A stretch of DNA of 19,830 bases from Prevotella sp. UBA5387 (GCA_002407775.1 DHOP01000039.1:1-19830), one strand, 5' to 3'. Positions 9,542 through 16,194 are shown, numbered from the stretch's first letter. The notes: a model not told the origin generated them from the sequence alone. Translations and numbers: made by a program.

Positions 9542-9623
9542 TTGTTGATCGCATTCAGGCCTTCCTAAGGTAAAGACATAACAAAATACCAAGACAGGGA
9601 GATCATTGGAAGTTGAAGAAAAA

Positions 9624-9665
9624 ATTAAAGCGTAATATACTTTGAATAGTATATTACGCTTTAAT
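9624..9665 (+). terminator. Intrinsic terminator after the GH gene, probably bidirectional
   Basis: An 18-bp perfect stem (9624-9641 with 9648-9665; core AAAGCGTAATATACT) closes a 6-nt loop TTGAAT. A-rich sequence on the left and T-containing sequence on the right would allow termination in either direction. It ends the GH transcript about 80 bp after its stop codon. Confidence 0.8.
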
Positions 9666-9679
9666 AATATTATAAAGAT

Positions 9680-9714
9680 GTTGTCCTAGGGAATTCGAAC
9701 CACTACCGACTGAA
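9680..9714 (-). pseudogene. Decayed 3' half of a tRNA, resembling tRNA-Gln
   Basis: On the minus strand this stretch reads as a tRNA T-arm and 3' acceptor strand (GGTTCGAATTCC then TAGGACA). It aligns with the 3' part of the intact tRNA-Gln at 12054-12124, and the match extends into the flanking GATGT: about 31 of 37 positions agree from 9677, with one base missing in the T-stem. No 5' half, D-arm or anticodon arm can be found at higher coordinates. It is therefore a non-functional fragment, perhaps an old integration scar or the remains of a duplicated tRNA gene. Confidence 0.6.
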
Positions 9715-9806
9715 GCGTCAATACTCTTTTCATGTCAATGGCTACAAATTTATGATCGTCGGTTCTTACGTGGATTGCATGGATAGTATGTTTTATGCAT
9801 ATATCT

Positions 9807-9836
9807 TTTGTGCTCTCGAAAAAAAAGTTACATTTG
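9807..9836 (+). promoter_or_regulatory. Promoter of the alpha/beta hydrolase gene
   Basis: A -33 TTTG at 9807-9810, an 18-nt spacer and TACATTTG at 9829-9836 give a full match to the Bacteroidetes promoter. The predicted start near 9842 leaves a very short leader, which favours the ATG at 9858 over the one at 9849. Confidence 0.75.
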
Positions 9837-9857
9837 CAGCCTTGAATAATGATTATT

Positions 9858-10763
9858 ATGCGAAAACTAATTTTCCATGTCCTTTTAGCATACGCCATCA
9901 CGGGGATGGCTCAGCCATGCAAAGTAAAGCAAGATATTCAGCAGGTGAAGTCGGGATATGTTGAGGTCTCCGGCAATGCCAGAATCTATTATGAAGAAAA
10001 AGGGCAGGGGACACCGATCATGCTGCTTCATGGACATTCGCTGGATACTCGTATGTGGAATGGGCAGTTTGATGAATTCGCGAAGCATCATCGGGTGGTC
10101 AGATTCGACTTTCGCGGTTACGGCAAATCCTCCGAGCAGACAGAAACTTTCCAGTTCACCCATCTCGATGACCTATTGACGCTGATGGATTCTCTTCATA
10201 TCGAGAAAGCCCACATTGTCGGCTTATCAATGGGAGGTTTCATTGCTGGCGACATGTTGGGCATCGCCCCAAAGCGCATGCTGAGTTGTGTGCTTGCCAG
10301 TGGTGGACCAAAAACCCAAAAAGGCCCAAGTGAACCTATGGACGGGGCAGAAAAGGCCAAACGAGATATAGACATTGCTGCACTGAAAGCCAAGGGCGTT
10401 GACAAGATGAAAGAGGAATGGCTTGAAGCTTTGATGGCTTCGGGAGGATCAAGAAAAGAGTGTATGCGCGAACCACTCAGAATCATGATCACCGACTGGA
10501 CAGCCTGGCAGCCCCTGCATAAGGAGGTGAGGCTCATCTACGGTATGGATGCCGTGAAACAGTTGAAACAAAAATGTCCAACCGTCCCTACCCTGATCCT
10601 CGAAGGCGGTGCACCCGGAAATAAACACAGCGGCAAGTCATGGCTGACAGAGTTTCTGTCCAACAGCCGTGTGGAAGTGCTGCCCGATTGTGGCCACATG
10701 ATGAATATAGAAAAGCCAGAGCTGTTCAACAAAGCTGTGCTCGACTTTATCAACAAGAACTAA
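9858..10763 (+). CDS. Exported alpha/beta-fold hydrolase
   Basis: A serine hydrolase of unknown substrate, probably periplasmic or secreted. From the ATG at 9858 the protein has 301 residues, with a signal peptide MRKLIFHVLLAYAITGMA cut before QPCK. Fold motifs are clear: the oxyanion-hole strand LLHGHSLD, the DFRGYGKS turn, the nucleophile elbow GLSMGG (Ser124) and the catalytic His280 in CGHMMNIEKPE. The usual acid after strand beta-7 is not obvious. Where GxxD is expected the sequence reads GGAPGNKH, with Asn255. The acid may sit after beta-6, or the activity may be changed. An ATG three codons upstream (9849) would add MII but lies almost at the predicted transcription start. The gene is a single transcription unit converging on the cyclophilin gene. 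The closest general type is the esterase/haloperoxidase-like group; no specific function can be given. Confidence 0.88.
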   Translation: MRKLIFHVLLAYAITGMAQPCKVKQDIQQVKSGYVEVSGNARIYYEEKGQGTPIMLLHGHSLDTRMWNGQFDEFAKHHRVVRFDFRGYGKSSEQTETFQFTHLDDLLTLMDSLHIEKAHIVGLSMGGFIAGDMLGIAPKRMLSCVLASGGPKTQKGPSEPMDGAEKAKRDIDIAALKAKGVDKMKEEWLEALMASGGSRKECMREPLRIMITDWTAWQPLHKEVRLIYGMDAVKQLKQKCPTVPTLILEGGAPGNKHSGKSWLTEFLSNSRVEVLPDCGHMMNIEKPELFNKAVLDFINKN

Positions 10764-11011
10764 AACTAAGCATGTTAATAGAGACGTGAATGTCCCTTCC
10801 GACCGTAATATGAACATTGCCTCGGAAAAGGAGGCTATCTGCTGTTTCTTTTCGATCAGCAGGTGCTCAGGTTCAACACTAAAACCTATCTGTTCAGCAA
10901 TACCCCCAAGGCAGACCAGAAAAAATATCGCTTCATATTTTACGCAACCGCTCTATGAGCTAGGGTGAAGCATTGCAATTATTATGAACGATAGGTTTTT
11001 TTGCGAAATCC
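10764..11011. other. Convergent intergenic region with large imperfect inverted repeat
   Basis: A 15-base arm at 10881-10895 (AAAACCTATCTGTTC) is matched in inverse orientation, with one base missing, by 10986-10999, and is followed by a run of seven Ts. The arms are about 90 nt apart, and the pairing can be extended weakly inward through GCAAT/ATTGC. A 48-codon stop-free + frame (about 10815-10961) ends at a TGA. Its composition is protein-like (for example FNTKTYLFSN and KADQKKYRFIFYA), but it has no start codon and no recognised family. It may be a gene remnant or chance. Confidence 0.3.
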
Positions 11012-11749
11012 TTATTCTTCCACCAGCACCATTTTCATTTCAATATCATCAGCGGGACGGTCACCACGACGTGTGACCTTGTTCTGAATCATCTCTACCA
11101 CGTCAAGTCCCGTTTCGACTTCACCAAAGACAGTGTATTGACCGTCAAGGTGTGGAGTGCCACCAACAGTAGTATAGAGCTTCTTTTGTTCTTCAGTCAG
11201 TCCAGAACCGTTAGCTTTCACCTGAGCTTCTGCCTCATTAGCCAGTTTTTCTTGCAACTCTTGGAGCCCAGCATGATTATGGTCACGTCGCATCTGCATG
11301 ACTTCTGCACGGTGCTGCCCCACAAGAACATTGAAAGCTTGCTGAACCTGCTGCATAGCCATCTGCTTCGAGAGTTGTCGCATCTGCCCTTCATTGTAAA
11401 CCTGACCCCAGACAATGTAGAACTGCGAGCCACTGCTCCTACGGTCTGGGTTAACCTCGTCTCCAGTACGGGCAGCAGCCAAAGCTCCGCGCTTATGGTA
11501 GAGTCCGTCCTTGATTTCCGCCTCAATGGTATAGTCTGGTCCACCAGTACCCAGCATCTTTCCTGCAGGAGCACCCTTTGAATCTGGATCTCCACCCTGA
11601 ATCATGAAATCCTTAATCACACGATGGAACAAAGTTCCGTCATAATATCTTTCTTTCACTAGCTTCACAAAATTGTCTCTGTGGAGCGGTGTCTCGTCAT
11701 AAAGGCGAACCACAATGTCGCCCAATGTCGTCTGAAACTTTACTTTCAT
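11012..11749 (-). CDS. Cyclophilin-type peptidyl-prolyl cis-trans isomerase
   Basis: Catalyses cis-trans isomerisation of Xaa-Pro bonds during protein folding. The absence of a signal peptide places it in the cytoplasm. The 245-residue protein starts directly with the cyclophilin fold (MKVKFQTTLGDIVVRLYDE). It carries the active-site block FHRVIKDFMIQGGDP (41-55, catalytic Arg43), GSQFYI (107-112) and HLDGQYTVFGEV (200-211). Between the last two lies an extra segment of about 80 residues, rich in Gln, Ala and charge and probably helical. Classic cyclophilins lack it and are about 165 residues long. A longer frame upstream (from 11806) would add 19 residues, but that stretch is an out-of-frame reading of the EamA remnant, so the ATG at 11749 is preferred. 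The gene converges on the alpha/beta hydrolase. Confidence 0.93.
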   Translation of the reverse strand: MKVKFQTTLGDIVVRLYDETPLHRDNFVKLVKERYYDGTLFHRVIKDFMIQGGDPDSKGAPAGKMLGTGGPDYTIEAEIKDGLYHKRGALAAARTGDEVNPDRRSSGSQFYIVWGQVYNEGQMRQLSKQMAMQQVQQAFNVLVGQHRAEVMQMRRDHNHAGLQELQEKLANEAEAQVKANGSGLTEEQKKLYTTVGGTPHLDGQYTVFGEVETGLDVVEMIQNKVTRRGDRPADDIEMKMVLVEE

Positions 11750-11762
11750 ATTCAAAAATATC

Positions 11763-11909
11763 TTAATCTGCCATTTTATTAGTGTTCGCCAAATATATGC
11801 CGACAAGGTTGAGCACAGATCCCAAAGTGACCATCAATGTGAAACGCTCAATGAGTAGTATTGCGCTCGCAATCACGGTGGTGGGATTGAGATAGACATA
11901 GTTGCTGTG
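11763..11909 (-). pseudogene. C-terminal remnant of an EamA/DMT-family transporter
   Basis: A 48-residue minus-strand frame reads HSNYVYLNPTTVIASAILL, then IERFTLMVTLGSVLNLVGIY, then LANTNKMAD and a stop. This is the typical last two-helix segment of EamA (drug/metabolite transporter) proteins: a Y-x-x-P helix, a short E-R/K-x-T turn, then the G-x-x-L-x-x-x-G-x-Y-L helix. In-frame stops lie immediately upstream (a TAG before the His codon and another two codons further), and no other part of a transporter of about 300 residues is present. It ends 13 bp before the cyclophilin ATG, so the intact gene was probably the upstream neighbour in a shared transcript. The annotation rests on family pattern recognition without a search. 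Confidence 0.65.
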
Positions 11910-11993
11910 CTAAGTGAACTATGCTAAACTAATATGACCGTTCGTCATATGCGTGAGATATGGCAGGGCAAATATGGGGACAGATTTACAAAG

Positions 11994-12031
11994 AAAAAAC
12001 GCAAGCTCTGATAAATCAAAGACTCGCGTTT
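11994..12031 (-). terminator. Intrinsic terminator of tRNA-Gln
   Basis: Read leftwards, AAACGC-type arms (12020-12031 with 11997-12009) form a stem of about 12 bp with one mismatch and one bulged base around an ATTTATC-type loop. A run of Ts follows on the minus strand (the A-run at 11994-11999 on +). It lies about 25 nt after the tRNA 3' end. Confidence 0.75.
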
Positions 12032-12053
12032 CATTATTTCTGATGTTCTGATG

Positions 12054-12124
12054 TTGTCCCAGGCGGATTCGAACCACCACTGACAGAACCAAAAACTGTA
12101 GTGCTACCATTACACCATAGGACA
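12054..12124 (-). tRNA. tRNA-Gln (anticodon UUG)
   Basis: The minus strand folds as a complete 71-nt tRNA. The acceptor stem pairs TGTCCTA with TGGGACA. A 4-bp D-stem GTGT/GCAC encloses AATGGTA. The anticodon loop TTTTGGT carries TTG at 12090-12092, and the T-arm is GGTGG-TTCGAAT-CCGCC. The discriminator base is A and no CCA is encoded, which is usual for the phylum. The innermost anticodon-stem position is a T-T mismatch. A canonical promoter and a terminator flank the gene, so it is probably transcribed alone. Confidence 0.93.
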
Positions 12125-12155
12125 ATCAATAGTCGCTGATAAAAATTCAGCGGTG

Positions 12156-12187
12156 CAAAGGTAGTGGTTTTTCAGTCCACTACCAAA
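12156..12187 (-). promoter_or_regulatory. tRNA-Gln promoter with overlapping inverted repeat
   Basis: On the minus strand, TTTG (12184-12187), a 20-nt spacer and TACCTTTG (12156-12163) form a full-consensus Bacteroidetes promoter. Its predicted start is near 12149, about 25 nt before the mature tRNA 5' end. A perfect 8-bp inverted repeat GGTAGTGG (12160-12167) / CCACTACC (12177-12184) fills the space between the two elements. It could be an operator, or part of a hairpin at the end of the tyrS transcript. Confidence 0.75.
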
Positions 12188-12307
12188 TAATTATTCCACT
12201 TTATTTTTTCTACCGAAGCATTGTAGGTGTTGAACTCGATGTTCTGTTAGCCGTTTCCTATCAATCAAAAAGAAACTTACTAAACAAAGTCGAGAACTAA
12301 AGAAGAA

Positions 12308-13606
12308 CTATTTCACCGTGATGAGATAGTAGTTCTTCTTGCCACGCTGCACAAGCAAATATTTACCATCGATGAGGTCTTCAGCTGTAACAGGGCGATC
12401 GAAAGCGGTGATCTTTTCCTTGTTTAGACTCACGCCTCCGCCCTTGACGAGCTTACGCATCTCACCTTTGCTTGGGAATATGTCCCATCCGTCCTGACAA
12501 AGCAGATCGATGGCCTTTCCTCCAAGTTCTGCCTTTGGAAGCTCATAATGTGGTACATCCTTGAATACATCAGTAAGCGTGGCTTCGTCAAGGCCGGCCA
12601 ACTCTTCTTTTGTAGCCTTACCAAAAAGAATATTGCTGGCGGCAATGGCCATATCCAAATCTTCCTGTGAGTGTACGAGGATTGTTACCTCCTCTGCCAA
12701 ACGACGTTGCAATACTCTAGCTCCCGGGTCCTTGCTATGCTCTGCAACAAGTGCATCGATAGTCTCACGGTCGAGATCGGTGAATATCTTGATATAGCGT
12801 TCTGCGTCTTCATCGGTCACGTTGAGCCAGAACTGATAGAAAGCATAAGGTGTGGTGCGATTACGGTCAAGCCATACATTACCACTCTCTGTCTTACCAA
12901 ACTTCTTGCCATCTGCCTTTGTGATAAGTGGACAAGTGATACAGAATGCCTCAGCCTCAGCGCCAAGAGTACGACGGATCAACTCTGTTCCTGTGGTCAT
13001 ATTGCCCCACTGGTCATTACCACCGAGCTGAAGACGCACACCATAGTGCTCATATTGGTAAAGGAAATCGTAACCCTGAAGCAACTGATAGGTAAACTCG
13101 GTGAAGCTAAGGCCATCACGAGCATCGCCGTTCAGGCGCTTCTGAACGCTATCCTTAGCCATCATATAGTTTACGGTAATATGCTTTCCGACGGTGCGAG
13201 CAAAGTCGAGGAAGGAGAAATCCTTCATCCAGTCGTAGTTGTTGACCATCTCTGCCTTGTTTGGCTCGTTTCCTTCGAAATCAAGGAACTTGCCTACTTG
13301 CTTCTTGATTGCCTCTTGGTTGTGATATAGGGTCCCTGTATCGAGCAAATTACGTTCCTGGCTCTTACCCGATGGGTCGCCAATCATACCCGTGGCTCCT
13401 CCAATAAGAAGATATGGTTTATGGCCACAACGCTGTAGATGACGCAACATCATGATGCCACAAAGGTGTCCGATGTGTAGAGAGTCAGCAGTAGGGTCGG
13501 TGCCAAGATAGGCTGACACCTGATTTTTCAAAAGATATTCTTCAGTACCTGGCATGATTTGAGCTAGCATGCCACGCCACTTCAGCTCTTCAACAAAATT
13601 TTTCAT
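12308..13606 (-). CDS. tyrS: Tyrosyl-tRNA synthetase
   Basis: Class I aminoacyl-tRNA synthetase that charges tRNA-Tyr with tyrosine in the cytoplasm. At 432 residues it has normal bacterial length. Seen in order are the Rossmann catalytic domain with the HIGH motif (LHIGHL, 44-47), GDPSGK (76-81), the tyrosine-binding YQLLQGYD (173-180), QLGGNDQWGN (193-202), and KFGKT at 235-239 in place of KMSKS, the form typical of the TyrS1 type. A helical anticodon-binding region follows, then a C-terminal S4-like RNA-binding domain (about 365-430; GEMRKLVKGGGVSLN). It is the last gene of the leftward cluster, 67 bp after yidD, and a small palindrome sits just ahead of its start. No clear terminator follows it. 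Confidence 0.97.
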   Translation of the reverse strand: MKNFVEELKWRGMLAQIMPGTEEYLLKNQVSAYLGTDPTADSLHIGHLCGIMMLRHLQRCGHKPYLLIGGATGMIGDPSGKSQERNLLDTGTLYHNQEAIKKQVGKFLDFEGNEPNKAEMVNNYDWMKDFSFLDFARTVGKHITVNYMMAKDSVQKRLNGDARDGLSFTEFTYQLLQGYDFLYQYEHYGVRLQLGGNDQWGNMTTGTELIRRTLGAEAEAFCITCPLITKADGKKFGKTESGNVWLDRNRTTPYAFYQFWLNVTDEDAERYIKIFTDLDRETIDALVAEHSKDPGARVLQRRLAEEVTILVHSQEDLDMAIAASNILFGKATKEELAGLDEATLTDVFKDVPHYELPKAELGGKAIDLLCQDGWDIFPSKGEMRKLVKGGGVSLNKEKITAFDRPVTAEDLIDGKYLLVQRGKKNYYLITVK

Positions 13607-13620
13607 TCTTATACTATTTG

Positions 13621-13633
13621 GGTCTTCAAGACC
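13621..13633 (-). repeat. Palindrome just upstream of the tyrS start
   Basis: GGTCTTCAAGACC is a 13-base palindrome with 5-6 bp arms. The flanks TTG/AA can extend the stem with one bulge. It lies 15 bp before the tyrS ATG in the yidD-tyrS gap, close enough to affect ribosome access. Any regulatory role is speculation. Confidence 0.35.
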
Positions 13634-13673
13634 AATGTGATATTCAAAAAGAGATGGAAATACAGCTTATGGG

Positions 13674-13925
13674 CTACGGAACAGGATCGTATCCACTACC
13701 GCCCCATGGGTTACATCGGAGAATTCGCCATATTGACAAGAGTAGTCCCTTGATAGGGCCATGCTTAAGAATAGCCTGACGGGAATATTCGGAGCATGTG
13801 GGAACGAAACGACAAGAGGGAGGTGTATATGGGGTAATGAACTTCTGATAGAAGATAATTGGCTGAACCAGAAGCCAAGCTATGGCATGGGAGACAATAT
13901 GGAGAATCCGCCGTAATGTATTCAT
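13674..13925 (-). CDS. yidD: Membrane protein insertion efficiency factor YidD
   Basis: Small membrane-associated protein that helps insertion of inner membrane proteins along the YidC pathway. The 83-residue product (from the ATG at 13925) has a hydrophobic/amphipathic N-terminus and the family signature CRFVPTCSEYSRQAILKHG with its conserved cysteines, followed by the LLSIWRILRCNPW-GGSGYDPVP ending. An upstream ATG at 13955 would add ten residues and overlap rnpA. The start at 13925 is preferred because AAGG-type purine sequence precedes it at good spacing and it begins 4 bp after the rnpA stop. The rnpA-yidD pairing is widespread in bacteria. Confidence 0.93.
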   Translation of the reverse strand: MNTLRRILHIVSHAIAWLLVQPIIFYQKFITPYTPPSCRFVPTCSEYSRQAILKHGPIKGLLLSIWRILRCNPWGGSGYDPVP

Positions 13926-13929
13926 AACC

Positions 13930-14346
13930 TTATTCCTTGGAAGAAAGTCGCTCATTCACTCGACGAAGCAGATTAACGACTTTTGTTTCGACTACTTCGC
14001 TTGTGCGTAACTCACCATCAAGCCAAATGAAAGCCAAAGCAACTTTATGGTTGCCAATAATACTTTTATTTTTGCGATAGGCTTCTCGTACTTGCCGTTT
14101 CACCCTGTTGCGTTTCACAGCGCGCTTGAAACAACGCTTCGGTACACTAACTAGAAAACGCGAGTTGGGGAGACTAACAGCCTCATCAGACTCCATGAAA
14201 GCTTCTTCCGTCTCCATGGACATATACACAACTCTCAACGGGAAGGCCGACAAGCTACGGCTGCGGGCTCCCTGAAAGAGGGCATCTATCAGCTTTTTGC
14301 TATATATCCGCTCCTCCTTATGCAGTGTGGAGGGGAATGCTGGCAT
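13930..14346 (-). CDS. rnpA: Ribonuclease P protein component
   Basis: Protein subunit of RNase P, which helps the catalytic RNA bind and cleave the 5' leader of precursor tRNAs. The 138-residue protein is slightly longer than average (about 115-130). It carries the basic RNR signature RAVKRNRVKRQVREAYR (centred on Arg79-Asn80-Arg81), preceded by FLVSVPKRCFKRAVKRN, with LHKEERIYSKKLID near the N-terminus. A short acidic insertion (about 44-56) accounts for the extra length. It lies 12 bp after hemD and 4 bp before yidD, so it is cotranscribed with them. It is not next to rpmH, the usual partner elsewhere. Confidence 0.95.
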   Translation of the reverse strand: MPAFPSTLHKEERIYSKKLIDALFQGARSRSLSAFPLRVVYMSMETEEAFMESDEAVSLPNSRFLVSVPKRCFKRAVKRNRVKRQVREAYRKNKSIIGNHKVALAFIWLDGELRTSEVVETKVVNLLRRVNERLSSKE

Positions 14347-14358
14347 GAATTCTAATGA

Positions 14359-15111
14359 TTATTTCTTGTTTTCCTTTGCCAGATAGGCCTGTAAGGCACT
14401 AATCATTGAAGGATGCTCAGGAGTTCCGGCTATGAGATCGAGATGAAGTCCTGCCTCAGTGATAGCCTTACCTGTGGCAGGTCCAAAAGCACCAAGCTTG
14501 AGCTTGCTGTTCTTGATGTCAGGGAACGACTTGGTAAGGTAATCCACTCCAGTTGGGGTAGAGAATATGAGCATATCACAGTCGAACTTGCCAACCTCCT
14601 CTTGTGTAAAGTCATTACTGACCGTACGATACATCACGCACTCAGTATGGGTAAGTTTATGGGCGTCCATCATGTTTTTAATATCATCATTATGGACGCT
14701 ACTCAGTGGCACAAGGTACTTGTCGTCCTTATGCTTCACCATAGACGGGATAAGATCGTCTATCTTCCCTGTGGTACCGAAAAATACTTTGCGCTTGCGG
14801 TATTGTACATACTTCTGAATGTAAAGAGAAACAGTCTCTGTAACACAGAAGTATCTCATTTCTTCGGGGATAGTTATTCTCAGCTCCTTGGCCAACTGGA
14901 AAAAATGGTCTATGGCATGACGAGAAGTGAAAACCACTGCCGAATAATCGAGAATGTTTACCTTTTGCTGCCGAAATTCCTTGGAGGTGAGGCCCTCTAC
15001 TTTGATGAATGGACGGAAAACAAACTCCATTCCAAACTCTTTCTCAAGGTCATAATAAGGAGATTTCTCACTGGCCGGTTTCGGCTGGGATATCATAATC
15101 TTCTTTATCAT
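14359..15111 (-). CDS. hemD: Uroporphyrinogen-III synthase family protein
   Basis: Enzyme of the tetrapyrrole pathway that closes hydroxymethylbilane to uroporphyrinogen III, with D-ring inversion, in the cytoplasm. The 250-residue length and the two-lobed alpha/beta pattern fit: an N-terminal motif ISQPKPASEKSPYY, AVVFTSRHAIDHFF (about 58-71), DMLIFSTPTGVDYL (about 179-192) and the LGAFGPATGKAITEAGL strand-helix near 207-223, all characteristic of the HemD fold. Sequence conservation in this family is low, so the exact reaction is inferred. The gene starts 5 bp after the DUF4271 stop, which suggests translational coupling. No other heme biosynthesis gene is in the window. Confidence 0.87.
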   Translation of the reverse strand: MIKKIMISQPKPASEKSPYYDLEKEFGMEFVFRPFIKVEGLTSKEFRQQKVNILDYSAVVFTSRHAIDHFFQLAKELRITIPEEMRYFCVTETVSLYIQKYVQYRKRKVFFGTTGKIDDLIPSMVKHKDDKYLVPLSSVHNDDIKNMMDAHKLTHTECVMYRTVSNDFTQEEVGKFDCDMLIFSTPTGVDYLTKSFPDIKNSKLKLGAFGPATGKAITEAGLHLDLIAGTPEHPSMISALQAYLAKENKK

Positions 15112-15116
15112 TTGAC

Positions 15117-16145
15117 TTAAAAATTTACTTTCAAATAGTTATCAGTTAACATCAGTGCACCCCAAAGAACACCGAGCGGCATTATTTCAAACGCACAAAA
15201 GTACAAAAAACTTTGCAAAATCGCGGCACTTTTCTTAAAAAAGATAATATAGGCCTTGTAGAATGTCAGTATTTTAGTAACAATAATGACAAAACCAGTA
15301 TATATAACCGTTGATTCAATAGAGAAGTTGAAGTAAGCAAGTAGCAATCCAATGGGGAAAAGAGCTATGCCTTCGACCGATACTAGGAAGAGTCCAGACT
15401 TTATCCATTGTTCGTTTTTTTTCTTATCAAAAAATACCCAGTTCACTATCATATACAGCAAGATTTTGATCAAGAAATAGGCTGCAATGATGCCTGTGTA
15501 AATCCCGATAATGACATACTGGGGAAGAGAGAAGTCGGTGCCCACCAAACTCTTGGAATAAAAAAAGAAAATGAGGGCCATCAGCAGACAAGCCTGGAGC
15601 ATCAGGAAGGATTGGAAACGCACTTCGCCACTCGTCTCTGTGATGGCCGTGGTGCCTTCATGCTGAATATGAAAAAAACTCTTGAACTGCCGCTGGATAA
15701 AATTGCCTGACTTAGCAATGGAAATAGAGGCTAAGACAAAGCATCCCAAAAGAATGGAGGTGATGAGATTATCTCCTGATATGCTATAAGGAACAGGATC
15801 TCCGGGAACTCCTTGGCGATAAATGGCATACTCCGGACGATAGACAGAGTCTGGCTGAACCAATGAACGACTATGATACATTGGCTTACCAAGAGAGAAA
15901 TCTGATCTGGGATCTACCTTTGTCTGGGGCGTACACAAGGGGTTAGGTTGTTTGCTCCAGTCCACATTTGGGAACTTGTAGTTAGCTCTTATCGCGGAGT
16001 CCTGCTGCCAAGGCGTAGCAGTCTTGGGCAGCCAACTGATGATTTCGTATGGGGAATGATAGCCATTATGACGCATGCCTGTCTCCTTTGAGATAGCTGG
16101 CTGGACGGTTGAAGAAGAAACTTGTATGGAATCTTGTTGTGTCAT
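15117..16145 (-). CDS. DUF4271 integral membrane protein
   Basis: Inner membrane protein of unknown function, found in Bacteroidetes next to hemD. It has 342 residues. About 120 polar, Pro/Tyr-rich N-terminal residues without a signal peptide precede six predicted membrane segments (about 126-145, 178-197, 210-239, 250-273, 277-303, 310-333), separated by short loops with Lys-rich ends such as FFDKKKNEQWIKS. No enzyme motif was recognised. It begins 83 bp after metK, and its stop is 5 bp before hemD. Assignment to DUF4271 rests on length, topology and this gene context, and function should not be guessed beyond that. Confidence 0.8.
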   Translation of the reverse strand: MTQQDSIQVSSSTVQPAISKETGMRHNGYHSPYEIISWLPKTATPWQQDSAIRANYKFPNVDWSKQPNPLCTPQTKVDPRSDFSLGKPMYHSRSLVQPDSVYRPEYAIYRQGVPGDPVPYSISGDNLITSILLGCFVLASISIAKSGNFIQRQFKSFFHIQHEGTTAITETSGEVRFQSFLMLQACLLMALIFFFYSKSLVGTDFSLPQYVIIGIYTGIIAAYFLIKILLYMIVNWVFFDKKKNEQWIKSGLFLVSVEGIALFPIGLLLAYFNFSIESTVIYTGFVIIVTKILTFYKAYIIFFKKSAAILQSFLYFCAFEIMPLGVLWGALMLTDNYLKVNF

Positions 16146-16194
16146 AAACTCATAATGGCTAGATGTTATCCCATCAAAACCTATGAAATAGTAG

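Larger units (their letters stand above)
9542..9848. other. Intergenic region between GH gene and hydrolase
   Basis: No protein gene is supported here. The stretch holds a strong hairpin terminator (9624-9665), a decayed tRNA 3' half on the minus strand (9680-9714) and the promoter of the alpha/beta hydrolase gene (9807-9836). Nothing recognisable was seen between the tRNA remnant and the promoter. Confidence 0.6.

Noticed and set aside
10786..10968. A 60-codon plus-strand open frame in the convergent gap
   Set aside because: The composition is not protein-like (many Cys/Ser runs), there is no ribosome site, and it overlaps the inverted repeat. A different frame looks more like a remnant.
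11750..11806. A 19-residue N-terminal extension of the cyclophilin
   Set aside because: The stretch is an out-of-frame reading of the EamA remnant on the same strand, and the cyclophilin fold begins exactly at MKVKFQTTLG.
12671..13330. A 219-codon plus-strand open frame opposite tyrS
   Set aside because: It is complementary to the conserved tyrS catalytic domain, with no plausible domain or ribosome site.
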